Part shown: piece after piece, positions 36,010 through 45,750 of the stretch | How the letters are laid out: every line of letters starts with the position of its first letter | Numbering within the stretch: position 1 is the first letter of the stretch | NCBI GenBank assembly: GCA_910587065.1 | Contig: CAJUMA010000004.1 | Span: 91,810 to 155,809, forward strand | Source of the DNA: an uncultured Bacilli bacterium | GTDB lineage: Bacteria; Bacillota_I; Bacilli_A; RF39; UBA660 | Length of the DNA stretch: 64,000 bases | Direction: 5' to 3' | Program-made: the position numbers and the translations under genes | Notes under the pieces: generated by a model | What the model saw: the letters and a program-made list of their open reading frames with translations, nothing else | What the model was told of the DNA's origin: nothing | Database searches by the model: none

Positions 36010-36212
36010 GTAAAGCGAAGATATAGGATTAGTAGTAAGATGAACTTTTTTAGAGAAATCATGTTTGGTGAAAATGATTAAAAGAAATCTTATGAATCTA
36101 CCTATTAGTGTTGTTAATAGCAACCGGATTTTTTAGTCCGTTATCATTAATCAAGTTAATAAAAGGGATGGCACCGTGCATTAGCACTCCTTGTGTTATC
36201 TCTTTTTTTTAT
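36010..36212 (+). promoter_or_regulatory. T-box leader of serS
   Basis: T-box AAAAGGGATGGCACCGTG at 36161-36178, terminator ending in eight T at 36201-36210, Stem III CGGA/TCCG at 36125-36140, and Stem I with AGTA-type 5' motif (36030-36038) and GGTGAAA. Probable Ser specifier TCT at 36097-36099, followed by ACC. A weak sigma-A-like promoter starts with TTGACA at 35975. Confidence 0.9.
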
Positions 36213-36233
36213 TTTTTAGGAAAGGTGAGGAAA

Positions 36234-37520
36234 ATGATAGATATTAATTTGATAAGAGAAAATAAAGAAAAGGTAATTGAAAATATTAAGCGTAAATTTC
36301 AAGATGAAAAAATTCCTTTAGTTGAAGAAATTTATAATCTTGATAAAGAATATCGTGAAGTAAAGCTTAAAATGGATACTAAAAGAGCAGAAAAGAACAA
36401 ACTGAGTGGTGAGATTGGTGCTTTAATGCGTGATAAGAAAATAGATGAAGCAAATGTTATTAAAGAAAAAGTATCTAAGATGAGTGATGAAATAGATACT
36501 TTAACTAAAAAAGAAGAAGAATTAAATGTTGTTATTAAAGAAAAGATGATGAAGATTCCAAATATTGTTGCTGATGATGTACCCGTTGGAAAAGATGATA
36601 CAGAAAATGTGGAAATAGAGAAGTTTGGTGAACCGTTTGTACCAAATTATGAAATTCCTTATCATGCTGATATACTTGCAAGATTTAATGCGTTAGATAA
36701 GGATGCTAGTGGAAGAACAAGTGGAAATGGTTTTTATTATTTAATGGGAGATACTGCTAGACTTTCAAGTGCGATGCTTTCTTATGCTAGAGATTTTATG
36801 ATTGAAAAAGGCTTTATTTATTGTATTCCACCATTTATGATTAGATCAGATGTTGTTACTGGCGTTATGAGTTTTAAAGAAATGGATGCTATGATGTATA
36901 AGATTGAAGGAGAAGATTTATATTTAATTGGGACAAGTGAACACTCAATGATTGGCAAATTTAAGGATCAAATTTTAAAGCAAACTGAACTTCCTATCAC
37001 GATGACTTCATATTCACCTTGTTTTAGAAAAGAAGTTGGAGCACATGGTATTGAAGAAAGAGGTATTTATCGTGTACATCAATTTGAAAAGCAAGAGATG
37101 ATTGTTTTGTGTGAACCAGAGGATAGTGATGAGTGGTATGAAAAGATGTGGAAGTTCACTGTTGACTTATTTAGAAGTTTAGATATACCAGTAAGACAAC
37201 TAGAATGCTGTACAGGAGATTTAGCTGATTTAAAATATAAATCATGTGATATTGAAGCATGGAGTCCAAGACAACAAAAATATTTTGAAGTTGGATCTTG
37301 TTCTAATTTAACTGATGCTCAAGCAAGAAGACTTGGTATTCGTGTTAAAAGTGAAAAAGGAAATTATTACTTGCATACTTTAAATAATACAGTTCTTGCA
37401 TCAACTCGTGCCTTAATTGCACTTCTTGAAAATAATTATAATGAAGATGGATCAGTTAATATTCCAGAAGTTTTAAGACCTTATATGGGTGGTAAGAAAA
37501 AAATTGAACCTGTAAAATAG
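36234..37520 (+). CDS. serS: Seryl-tRNA synthetase
   Basis: 428 residues from ATG 36234 (RBS GGTGAGG); the longer frame begins inside the T-box. N-terminal coiled-coil arm (residues 25-105) for tRNA binding, then class II core with TSEHSMIGKF, motif 2 FRKEVGAHG..RGIYRVHQFEKQE and motif 3 NNTVLASTRALIALLENN. Full family length. Confidence 0.97.
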   Translation: MIDINLIRENKEKVIENIKRKFQDEKIPLVEEIYNLDKEYREVKLKMDTKRAEKNKLSGEIGALMRDKKIDEANVIKEKVSKMSDEIDTLTKKEEELNVVIKEKMMKIPNIVADDVPVGKDDTENVEIEKFGEPFVPNYEIPYHADILARFNALDKDASGRTSGNGFYYLMGDTARLSSAMLSYARDFMIEKGFIYCIPPFMIRSDVVTGVMSFKEMDAMMYKIEGEDLYLIGTSEHSMIGKFKDQILKQTELPITMTSYSPCFRKEVGAHGIEERGIYRVHQFEKQEMIVLCEPEDSDEWYEKMWKFTVDLFRSLDIPVRQLECCTGDLADLKYKSCDIEAWSPRQQKYFEVGSCSNLTDAQARRLGIRVKSEKGNYYLHTLNNTVLASTRALIALLENNYNEDGSVNIPEVLRPYMGGKKKIEPVK

Positions 37521-37528
37521 ATTATTTT

Positions 37529-37557
37529 AAGAGTATCTAAATAGATGCTCTTTTTTC
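37529..37557 (+). terminator. Rho-independent terminator of serS
   Basis: Stem AAGAGTATCT/AGATGCTCTT with short loop and T tract. Confidence 0.87.
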
Positions 37558-37608
37558 TTGTTTAAAAGTATTTGGTGGTATATAATAAATTTGTTTTGAG
37601 GGACTGCT

Positions 37609-38007
37609 ATGGAAAGTATTAAAAACATAAAATTAAGTGATTATAAATTAGTAGCAAGAGAAGCAATCTTAAAAGTAATTGGAAAAAAGTATCGAGATAT
37701 GGCGAATAGTAAGTTAGATAAGATACTTTTTATTGAACATATTGATGTTGAAGGTTTAAAAGATTATATTAATAGTTTAAAAGATGCAAAATCGAAACAG
37801 CTTTTTTTAAGATTTTTTGAAACTATTGGGTTTGATGTTGGAATATTTAAAAATATTGATTCCAACAGTCCTTATTATGAGGAATACTCAGAACTTGTTC
37901 GGAAATTTTTTGGTTCACTGAAAGCGTTTGAATTTAATTTCATTAAATTTGGTATAGAGTCATTTGATAAGAGGTATTGTGATGATTCTTTATCAATAAA
38001 TAACTAA
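37609..38007 (+). CDS. N-terminal fragment of a split metallopeptidase-like gene
   Basis: 132 residues, helical, soluble, RBS GAGGG before ATG 37609. It stops at TAA 38005-38007, but the same frame then stays open without another stop through the metallopeptidase-like sequence to 39378. Single nonsense mutation, readthrough or a sequence error are the options. The uninterrupted protein would be about 589 residues. Confidence 0.6.
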   Translation: MESIKNIKLSDYKLVAREAILKVIGKKYRDMANSKLDKILFIEHIDVEGLKDYINSLKDAKSKQLFLRFFETIGFDVGIFKNIDSNSPYYEEYSELVRKFFGSLKAFEFNFIKFGIESFDKRYCDDSLSINN

Positions 38008-38100
38008 ATATTATTTTTAAATGGTTATCTTTTTAATGATGAATATATAGTAACATTAGATAATTATCAAGAGTTTAAGGAAACCTCTGTTTATAAGAAT

Positions 38101-39378
38101 ATGGAAAAAAAGATATTTGAGTGGTTAGATATTTTTTATAAATTAAGAGATGAATTTAAGACTTTTTTAGAAGAAATAAAAGATGTTATTGATTATGAGA
38201 AAAATTTAGAATCCATAATAAATAATGAGAAAAAGCATAATATATTAAGAATATATATTAATAATAAAATTGAGTTTCCAAACGGTACTTTGAAGTTTTT
38301 AGAAGAAGAGTATAAAACAGATGAAGAAAGGGCAAAAATTCTTGGGTATTTAGATGATGAATATTTTGGCTTTTATGTTTTTTCTAAAGAATGTGATGAT
38401 ATATTAAAAAATGGAGATAAAAAAGAAAAAGAACGAATTATAAAAAAGCGTCTTGAATATTTTAATCATGTTGGTTATATTTCTGTTGACTTTTATGATT
38501 CATCTCTTGATTTATATAGTTTATATGATTCAGTAATAAATAGAAGTGATATAGATTTATATTTGCCTTCAAAAGAGCTTGTTGATACTCTTGCAACAAT
38601 AAAAAAAAGTGTTATTTATAAAATTAAGTTAGACTTTTTACTTGAGCGTGATGAAAAGTTTTTAAGCTCTTTAAATGAAGCACGTATTAGTGCATCAGCG
38701 GTTTATCTTGCAAAGTATATTATAGAATTTGATTGCTGTCAAATAACCCCTGCTTATGTAGTAGATAGAGGTAATTTTATATTGTTTTTCTTTATGTTAA
38801 AAAAGGGAATTTGTGGGGTAGTAGATTATGTTTATATACATGAACTTTTGCATATACTTCATGTTCTTTTTGTTGATTTACAATCCTTTTTGGGGTTAGA
38901 TTCAGATCATACTCTTAATCCATATGATTCTAATTTTCGAATAAATGAAAGATTTAATGAGACTTTAGTTGATTTAGTAGCGCTTGATACTTTAAAAGTG
39001 TTACATGATGATATTGGTATCATGATGTTTGAAGAAGAGTATGTATTATTATCTCCAATAGATAGAAACACGAGTTCAATTGTGAAGAGTGTTCTTTATC
39101 CTTTTTATAGAAAGTATTTTGATTTAATAATTGAGGCCTCCATGACAGCTAATATTAATTTATTAAAAGATGCTTTAGGTGCTGAAAATTTAAATTCTCT
39201 AATTGATTTAGTTAATTATATAGACAAGTTAGCAAGATGTAACGATTTATATACTGATATAAAAAATGTTAATTATGATTCTTTAGTATATCAAGATTAT
39301 TTATCTAAAATAGAAAAAGTAATTAACGTTTATGAAGAGATGGAAAGGTATCAGAATAGTAAAAAGAAGATTTTATAA
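38101..39378 (+). CDS. Metallopeptidase-like C-terminal part of a split gene
   Basis: 425 residues from ATG 38101, but no RBS precedes this ATG, and the frame is open back to the TAA at 38005; the natural start is probably 37609. Zinc-peptidase motif HELLHILH (HExxH) at about residues 245-252, followed some 33 residues later by NERFNETLVDLVALD, a possible Glu ligand helix. No signal peptide or membrane helix. Family not identified. Confidence 0.6.
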   Translation: MEKKIFEWLDIFYKLRDEFKTFLEEIKDVIDYEKNLESIINNEKKHNILRIYINNKIEFPNGTLKFLEEEYKTDEERAKILGYLDDEYFGFYVFSKECDDILKNGDKKEKERIIKKRLEYFNHVGYISVDFYDSSLDLYSLYDSVINRSDIDLYLPSKELVDTLATIKKSVIYKIKLDFLLERDEKFLSSLNEARISASAVYLAKYIIEFDCCQITPAYVVDRGNFILFFFMLKKGICGVVDYVYIHELLHILHVLFVDLQSFLGLDSDHTLNPYDSNFRINERFNETLVDLVALDTLKVLHDDIGIMMFEEEYVLLSPIDRNTSSIVKSVLYPFYRKYFDLIIEASMTANINLLKDALGAENLNSLIDLVNYIDKLARCNDLYTDIKNVNYDSLVYQDYLSKIEKVINVYEEMERYQNSKKKIL

Positions 39379-39458
39379 TACGATTTTTAATTGCTAAAAG
39401 AAATTTATATGTTATAATTAGTATAGTAGGGAAACGGTTGATATTAGGGAGACTTTTT

Positions 39459-41183
39459 ATGAAAAAAAGGAATTTATATGTATTAGTTTTAATATTAGTT
39501 TTAACTGTTGGTTATGCGGCTGTTTCAACAACCCTTTATCAACAATTTAAAGTTTTGTTGGCAGAAAGCGAAGATTTTAAAATAATATTTTCAGATTCAA
39601 TTGTGAATGGTGCAAGAAAAAAAGAAACTATTAATGAAAATGAAGATACGATTGTTTTTTCAACAGAAAACTTAGGTACAACTGATGATGTTAATACATT
39701 AGACTATGAAGTTGCTAATATGAGTAGAAACTATGATGCAGAAGTAAGTGTTAGTTGTTCAACGACTAATGCAGATGTAGTTTTTTTGTATCAACCAGAG
39801 GTCAACACTGTAATTGCTGGTGAATCACAAAAAGGTCGTGTTGAATTAAAGGTCACGAAAAATCAGGATATAGTGAAAAATGATGATATTACATGTATGA
39901 TGAATGTAAGAAAAGTTAGCCGTAATGAACTAGGTAACGAATATATACCAGAGTACAAAGATTCCACATTAAATGGAGCAGATCCAGTATTAGATAATGA
40001 TAAACTAATACCAGTTAAGTTAGCAAGTGATGGAACAGTAACAGTAGCCAGTACCAAAGAAGAATGGTATAACTACGAAAATAAAGAATGGGCAAATGCG
40101 GTAATATTAAAAGATATACCAAGTAAAACATATTCCGTTGGAGAAACAATATTAGAAAGTGATATAGAATCATACTTTGTCTGGATACCAAGATATAGAT
40201 ATCAAATCTTTGATGAAGGAAATTATACAGAGGCAATAGAAGGAATTCCAACAGAAAGTAATGCCAAAGAAATCAAAATAGAATTTGAATCACTAGATAC
40301 ACCACCATCAAATGGAAGTATAAAAGACTCGTGGTTAACTCATCCAGCATTCACAAACTTTAATGTAAATGGATTATGGGTAGGAAAGTTTGAAACGGGA
40401 TATGAGGGAGCAACTTCAAAAACTGAAGCACAAGTAAATGAAATTGCTTCAAATAAAGTAATTGTAAAGCCAAATACATATTCATGGAGAGGTGCTACAG
40501 TATCTAATATGTTTAAAACAGCATATAACTATGAAAGAAAGATGGACTCTCATATGATGAAAAATACAGAATGGGGAGCCGTAGCCTATCTTTCACATTC
40601 TAAATATGGAATAAATACAGAAGTAAACATCAATAACAATTCAGATTATTTAACCGGATATTCCGCAGTAGAAGGAACAGATCAAATTAGTTATCCAGGA
40701 ACATATGGAACAGATGAAACAGTAACTTTACCGTATAATACAGAAACAGGATATAAAGCATCAACTACTGGAAATATAACAGGGATTTATGATATGTCAG
40801 GAGGATCATGGGAATATGTTGCCGGATATATGCCTTCGCCAAATGATAAGTCAGGCTTCACAACAGAAGAGTTAACTAATTATTCAAAATACTTAGATGT
40901 ATATCCGAGTGATTCCTCTATATTTACATATAACAAAAGAATCTTAGGAGATGCAATTGGAGAGATGGGACCATTCTATGACTACGCAGATAAAGATGGT
41001 TCACGTCGCCTTCATAATAGTTGGTACAATGATATCTCTCATTTTCTATCAACATCTGGTTCATACTTTTTGCGAGGAGGACCTTGTGATCATGGTGGAA
41101 TAGCAGGACAGTTTAGTTTTCTTCAATATACTGGCGATGTTTATGGTAATCTAGATAGTTTCCGCCTAGTCCTTGCAGTATAA
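39459..41183 (+). CDS. Secreted protein with FGE-sulfatase/C-type-lectin-like C-terminus
   Basis: 574 residues from ATG 39459. Signal peptide MKKRNLYVLVLILVLTVGYAAVSTT and about 140 residues homologous to the N-terminus of the 28767 product. The C-terminal 380 residues carry formylglycine-enzyme-like landmarks: FVWIPRYRYQ, NGLWVGKFETGYEG, NTEWGAVAYLSHSKYG, GIYDMSGGSWEYVAGY and the final LRGGPCDHGGIAGQF..SFRLVLAV. This fold is used as a ligand-binding module and is a common target of diversity-generating retroelements. No reverse transcriptase is in the window. Confidence 0.75.
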   Translation: MKKRNLYVLVLILVLTVGYAAVSTTLYQQFKVLLAESEDFKIIFSDSIVNGARKKETINENEDTIVFSTENLGTTDDVNTLDYEVANMSRNYDAEVSVSCSTTNADVVFLYQPEVNTVIAGESQKGRVELKVTKNQDIVKNDDITCMMNVRKVSRNELGNEYIPEYKDSTLNGADPVLDNDKLIPVKLASDGTVTVASTKEEWYNYENKEWANAVILKDIPSKTYSVGETILESDIESYFVWIPRYRYQIFDEGNYTEAIEGIPTESNAKEIKIEFESLDTPPSNGSIKDSWLTHPAFTNFNVNGLWVGKFETGYEGATSKTEAQVNEIASNKVIVKPNTYSWRGATVSNMFKTAYNYERKMDSHMMKNTEWGAVAYLSHSKYGINTEVNINNNSDYLTGYSAVEGTDQISYPGTYGTDETVTLPYNTETGYKASTTGNITGIYDMSGGSWEYVAGYMPSPNDKSGFTTEELTNYSKYLDVYPSDSSIFTYNKRILGDAIGEMGPFYDYADKDGSRRLHNSWYNDISHFLSTSGSYFLRGGPCDHGGIAGQFSFLQYTGDVYGNLDSFRLVLAV

Positions 41184-41195
41184 ATAACATGATAA

Positions 41196-41223
41196 AAGTA
41201 AGAGTAAAACTCTTATTTTTTTG
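41196..41223 (+). terminator. Rho-independent terminator
   Basis: Stem TAAGAGT/ACTCTTA, loop AAA, seven T. Confidence 0.85.
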
Positions 41224-41307
41224 TTCTTTAAAAAAAGTAATTCAAGAATTCAACGGTAATAAGAGTATTAGAAGGAAATAGACTCCTTCTTAGAAAAGAG
41301 GAGTAAG

Positions 41308-42168
41308 ATGAATGATGAAATCTTATTACCAGCTACATATGACTGTATGTTTAAAGCGTTAATGTTGAATAAAAAATTAAAACCATTTTTGAAGGAATTA
41401 ATAAATATCGTAACAGGAATACCAATTGATGCCTTAGAGAAAATAGAAATCTTAAAAAGTGAATATAATAAGAATGATAAGAAAATGAAATCCGATGTTA
41501 TCGTGAGTATAGGAAATAAATATATCAACATAGAAATGAATAGAGAATACTACAGAGGAGTATTTAATAAAAATGGTGCCTATATAAATAAGTTAAAGAC
41601 ATCTCTTTATAAAGAATGAGAAAATTATTATGATGCAGGTCAGGTAATACAGATAAACTTTAATGACTTTTATCATTTTAAACATAGAAAAGATATTTAT
41701 AAATTTGTTTTTCTAGAAGAAGAGACCCATGAGATAGATGAAGATTCTACAGTAAAATATCATGTATGTCTTTTTAACATCTGGAATAGATGTTATAATA
41801 AAGATGCTAAGAAATTAACAAGATTTGAAAAATTTTGCTTAATCTTAAAATCAGAAACAAAAGAATATGCAAAAAAGATATCAGGGGATGATGAAGTAAT
41901 GGGAAATATAGTAGATGAAATAGCAAGACTGAGTAAAGACAATACCATGTTAGGATTATATGATGCCGAAGTAGAAGCAGAGAAGATAAGAAAGACAAGA
42001 CTAAAGGGAGCAAGACAAGAAGGGTTAGAACAAGGACTTAAACAAGGTATTGAACAAGGTCAAAAAGAAATGCTTTTAAAACTAAAAGATAAACTAAGTA
42101 TTGAAGACTTAGCTGAATTAACTTCTATGTCTGTAGAAGAAGTAAAAAAGATTTTAAATAAAAAATAA
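41308..42168 (+). pseudogene. PD-(D/E)XK nuclease-type Rpn/transposase-family gene with an in-frame stop
   Basis: The product would be about 286 residues, the usual length of Rpn-like PD-(D/E)XK proteins. Start LLPATYDCMFKALMLNKK and nuclease core KMKSDVIVSIGNKYINIEMNRE are typical, as is the C-terminal EGLEQGLKQGIEQGQKE repeat. A TGA at 41617-41619 cuts the frame after residue 103; the same frame continues to 42168. RBS AGAGGAGTAAG before ATG 41308. These genes are mobile and often found decayed. Confidence 0.78.
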
Positions 42169-42226
42169 CTTACATTAATTAATAGGAAGTTTTATGTTAT
42201 AATAGATTAATAGTTTTGATTAAGGC

Positions 42227-42835
42227 GATGAAGAAAAAGTAGATACAAGTGAACTTATATATGAAACAGTTAAACTTTTTATAGAAAATGCAGAGAGTTT
42301 AAGTGTTGATGAGTTTTATACAATTAGAGAGTATTTAGGTTATAAATCCTCATTCTACGATTTACCTATTGATGATTTTCAAGATATAAAAAATGTAACT
42401 TCCCTGATGAACTTATCACAATGTTTCAAATACTGAAAATTTTTCTTAATCATTGTAATTTATTTACTAGTAGACTACATTATACAAGAGAATCGGAAAT
42501 TTATGCTGATTTGAGAAGCATTTTATTAAATAAAGACTTTTTAAACGTAATCACGAGCATTATATTCATAATTTAGTTTTAAGAGTTGCTTGACAAGTTC
42601 TAGAGGTTCTTGAAATTTATGATATTCCTAAGGATTTAGAGAATGTACAATTTAAGAGTTTACTAAAAAGCATTGTATTTGCATACGAATGTGAAGAAAA
42701 AGAAGGGTATATGATGGAACTTGAAAGCGGAATAAGTAATCAAAAAAATTAAACTACAATTGAATCTATTAAAGAATTAGCATTAAAAGCAATTAGGAAG
42801 CAAGTAGTAAATAGCACGTTAAATACGTGTTATTT
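42227..42835 (+). pseudogene. Decayed gene remnant of unknown family
   Basis: Coding-like sequence is spread over different frames: DTSELIYETVKLFIENAESL in one frame, then LFTSRLHYTRESEIYADLRS in a second, then EHYIHNLVLRVA-stop-QVLEVLEIYDIPKDLENVQF and IESIKELALKAIRK after a further stop. No intact start. The original product was a soluble helical protein of about 200 residues; no family recognised. The stretch 42168-42905 contains nothing else but its terminator. Confidence 0.6.
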
Positions 42836-42838
42836 TAC
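42810..42838 (+). terminator. Rho-independent terminator
   Basis: Ten-base-pair stem AATAGCACGT/ACGTGTTATT, five-base loop, short T tract. Confidence 0.7.
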
Positions 42839-42904
42839 ATTCAAATTTACAAATATAATTTATTAAAAATTAGTTTTAAGGTATAATTATCTTAAGGTGA
42901 TATT

Positions 42905-45139
42905 ATGGCTAAACGTAAGAAAAGAAAACAAAGCAATTCATCAAGTTTTAAATTTTCGGTTGAAATAGTTGGTCTAATATTAATATTAATTGGGGTTATT
43001 GGTTTAGGAGTATTTGGACCCGTTGGAAATATTATTAAAGAGTTTGCAATCTTTTTATTTGGCTCTTACTATAATGCTTTAATAGTGCTTGTTTTAATAC
43101 TTGGTTCATACATGCTTTTTAAAAGAAAATTACCTAATTTTTTTAATTCAAGATTAGTAGGATTGTATTTAGTGTTTATTGTTATTTTAACCTTTGCTCA
43201 TATGAACTATGTCGATGCAGGGATTAAGATTGGAACTGCGATTAATTCATCAACAGAAGTATATTTAAGCGTTATTGGTAATGGAAATTATGTAGGGTTG
43301 AGTCAAACTGGTGGCGGTATTATAGGTTTGCTGTCTTCATGGTGTATGGTAAGCTTGCTTGATAAGATTGGTACCTATATTATTTTAGTTGTTATTAGTC
43401 TTTTTGCTCTTATCATGTTATTTAATGTATCATTTACTGATCTCATTGATAAGATTCAAGAAATGTGGGCTAATAGAAAAAGAACAGAACATAAAGAAAA
43501 GAAACCAAATTCTGAAAAGACTAAGATATATGATCAAGATGAAGAGAGTGATGATGATATCTTAATTAAAACTGTTCAGGACTTAAAACAAGATATAAAA
43601 GAGGAAGAGCCTATTCATAATGAAGTTCCTTTAACTCCTGTACAAGAGGTACCTTTAATTACTATTAATTCTAATTATCGTTTACCTAAACTTGATGAAG
43701 TATTAGATCCAGTTAAAAAGAATAAAAAGCAGAGTAGTGATGAATTTATCAAACAAACTAGTATTGCTTTACAAAATGTATTAGCTGATTTTCAAATAAC
43801 TGGTAAAGTTGTAGATTATCACGAAGGACCAACTGTAACTCAATTTGAAGTTGCTATTAAAAATGGTACAAAAGTTAGTAGAATTACAGGTATTTCAAAG
43901 GAAATAGCTTTAGCACTTGCAGCAAAAGATGTACGTATTGAAGCACCAATTCCTGGAAAAACAACAGTTGGTATTGAGATACCTAATAAAATTACTTTAA
44001 GTGTTCAAGTTCGAGAGGTACTTGAATCTCGTCAAAGGGATATGGCGGGAATGAAAATACCAGTTTCTTTAGGAAAAGATATTAATGGTAACAACTGTGT
44101 TGCTGATCTTTCTAAAACACCACATTTACTTGTTGCAGGTTCAACTGGATCAGGTAAATCTGTTTGTATAAATTCATTTATTAATAGTATTTTAATTAAT
44201 AAACGACCTGATGAGGTAAAACTTTTACTTGTTGACCCTAAAAAGGTTGAATTGTCTAACTATAATGGGATACCGCATTTGCTTTGTCCAGTAGTTTGTG
44301 ATCCTAAAAAAGCTAGTATTGCTTTACAAAATATTGTTAAAGAAATGGAAAAGAGATACGATCTTTTCGCTGATGAAAAGGTAAAAAATATAGTTGGATA
44401 TAATGAGAAAATGTCGGGGCTTAAGAAAAAAAATCCGGAAGATAATACAATTCAATTAATGAGTTATATAGTTGTTATAATTGATGAGTTAGCAGATCTT
44501 ATGTTAGTTGCTTCAAAAGAGGTTGAAGATTCAATTATGCGTATTACCCAAATGGCTCGTGCTGCGGGAATCCACTTAATTGTTGCGACTCAAAGACCAT
44601 CAACTGATGTAATTACAGGAGTTGTAAAAGCTAATATTCCATCGCGTATTGCCTTTGCTGTTGCCTCACAAATTGATTCAAGAACTATTCTTGATATGGG
44701 TGGAGCAGAAAAGTTACTTGGTAAAGGAGATATGCTTTATAAACCAATGGGAGAAAATATTCCCCTTCGTATACAAGGTAACTTTATAAGCGATGAAGAA
44801 ATTGAAAAAGTTATTGCTTATGTTTCAAAAGAACAAGCTGCTTCATATGATGAAACAATCACTCAGGCTCAGGGAGACTCAATTTCTACAAGTAATGTTG
44901 GAGGAGAAAGAGACACTGATGATGATGATCCTTTATACAATGAAATAGTTGATTTCGCCATTGAAACAAGAAAGGTGTCGGCATCATTATTACAAAGAAG
45001 ATTTAGACTCGGTTATAATCGTGCAGCTAGAATAGTTGATTTACTTGAGGAAAGAGGCGTAATTGGTCCAGCTAATGGTTCTAAGCCTCGGGAAGTTTTA
45101 ATAGGTAAAGATGGAAGTTCACAAGAAAGTGAAGAATAG
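42905..45139 (+). CDS. ftsK: DNA translocase FtsK/SpoIIIE
   Basis: 744 residues. Four N-terminal membrane helices (residues 20-180), a charged linker, then the motor: FQITGKVVDYHEGPTVTQFE (alpha/beta), Walker A AGSTGSGKSVC (about residue 413), VVIIDELADLML and IHLIVATQRPSTDVITG. The C-terminal gamma winged helix (VSASLLQRRFRLGYNRAARIVD) reads polar DNA sequences. It clears chromosomes from the septum. RBS AAGGTGAT. Confidence 0.96.
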   Translation: MAKRKKRKQSNSSSFKFSVEIVGLILILIGVIGLGVFGPVGNIIKEFAIFLFGSYYNALIVLVLILGSYMLFKRKLPNFFNSRLVGLYLVFIVILTFAHMNYVDAGIKIGTAINSSTEVYLSVIGNGNYVGLSQTGGGIIGLLSSWCMVSLLDKIGTYIILVVISLFALIMLFNVSFTDLIDKIQEMWANRKRTEHKEKKPNSEKTKIYDQDEESDDDILIKTVQDLKQDIKEEEPIHNEVPLTPVQEVPLITINSNYRLPKLDEVLDPVKKNKKQSSDEFIKQTSIALQNVLADFQITGKVVDYHEGPTVTQFEVAIKNGTKVSRITGISKEIALALAAKDVRIEAPIPGKTTVGIEIPNKITLSVQVREVLESRQRDMAGMKIPVSLGKDINGNNCVADLSKTPHLLVAGSTGSGKSVCINSFINSILINKRPDEVKLLLVDPKKVELSNYNGIPHLLCPVVCDPKKASIALQNIVKEMEKRYDLFADEKVKNIVGYNEKMSGLKKKNPEDNTIQLMSYIVVIIDELADLMLVASKEVEDSIMRITQMARAAGIHLIVATQRPSTDVITGVVKANIPSRIAFAVASQIDSRTILDMGGAEKLLGKGDMLYKPMGENIPLRIQGNFISDEEIEKVIAYVSKEQAASYDETITQAQGDSISTSNVGGERDTDDDDPLYNEIVDFAIETRKVSASLLQRRFRLGYNRAARIVDLLEERGVIGPANGSKPREVLIGKDGSSQESEE

Positions 45140-45141
45140 TA

Positions 45142-45171
45142 TTGACATATTATAAAGTGTCATGATAGAAT
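45142..45171 (+). promoter_or_regulatory. Possible upstream promoter
   Basis: TTGACA at 45142-45147, 18-base spacer, TAGAAT at 45166-45171; the start contains a TGACA..TGTCA dyad. Confidence 0.45.
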
Positions 45172-45192
45172 ACCCAATAAATAAGTATGCTA

Positions 45193-45231
45193 GCCGCTAA
45201 AATTGACAAAAAATGCGGCGAATGGTATAAT
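45193..45231 (+). promoter_or_regulatory. Consensus sigma-A promoter with a GC-rich dyad around the -35
   Basis: TTGACA (45203-45208), exactly 17 bases, TATAAT (45226-45231). GCCGC (45193-45197) and GCGGC (45215-45219) flank the -35 box, which is unusual in such an AT-rich genome and could be an operator. Confidence 0.8.
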
Positions 45232-45263
45232 ATGCTCGAATTAAGGAATGAGGGGGAAACGAA

Positions 45264-45680
45264 ATGAAAGGATATATTCTTGATTATATAAATGAAAATG
45301 AATTCAAGAAACTTGAACGCGCACTAAAAAAATATAATATGTTAGCGTTTAAGAAATTGAATTTTGAGTATTATCCATCCTTAAGAAATGGTGAATTTTT
45401 AGGCGAACTTATGAGTAGTGATAAGAAAAATAATACAGAAACTTATGAATTGAAATTACCTAGCGACCATTTATTTACACAAGTTCATGGAGAAGTAAAA
45501 TTAAGATATATAGTATATAAAAAGCAAAATGTTGTTATGCTTGAAACAATAATGCCAACTGATATATTATTAGAAGGACATGTAGCTGAACTTACTACAT
45601 ATAAGGGCGTTATGATTTCTAAGGCTAATGCTGATAAAGATAAATTTATGATAAATCTATTTTCGGCAATGGATAAGTAA
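45264..45680 (+). CDS. Hypothetical protein
   Basis: 138 residues, alpha/beta, no signal or membrane helix. Strong RBS GAGGGGG and the best promoter in the window suggest high expression. Contains LERALKKYNMLAFKKLNFEYYP and VVMLETIMPTDILLEGHV. Not recognised. Confidence 0.65.
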   Translation: MKGYILDYINENEFKKLERALKKYNMLAFKKLNFEYYPSLRNGEFLGELMSSDKKNNTETYELKLPSDHLFTQVHGEVKLRYIVYKKQNVVMLETIMPTDILLEGHVAELTTYKGVMISKANADKDKFMINLFSAMDK

Positions 45681-45681
45681 A

Positions 45682-45707
45682 AGGTGCATCGTGTTATGTA
45701 CTTTTTC
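45682..45707 (+). terminator. Rho-independent terminator
   Basis: Stem AGGTGCAT/ATGTACTT with six-base loop and T-rich tail. Confidence 0.75.
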
Positions 45708-45750
45708 TTTTTTTTATGTAAATTTTTTGTTATTATAAGTGTGATGTTTT

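Noticed and set aside
36108..36233. 5' extension of the serS reading frame
   Set aside because: It lies inside the T-box leader; the RBS and family length support ATG 36234.
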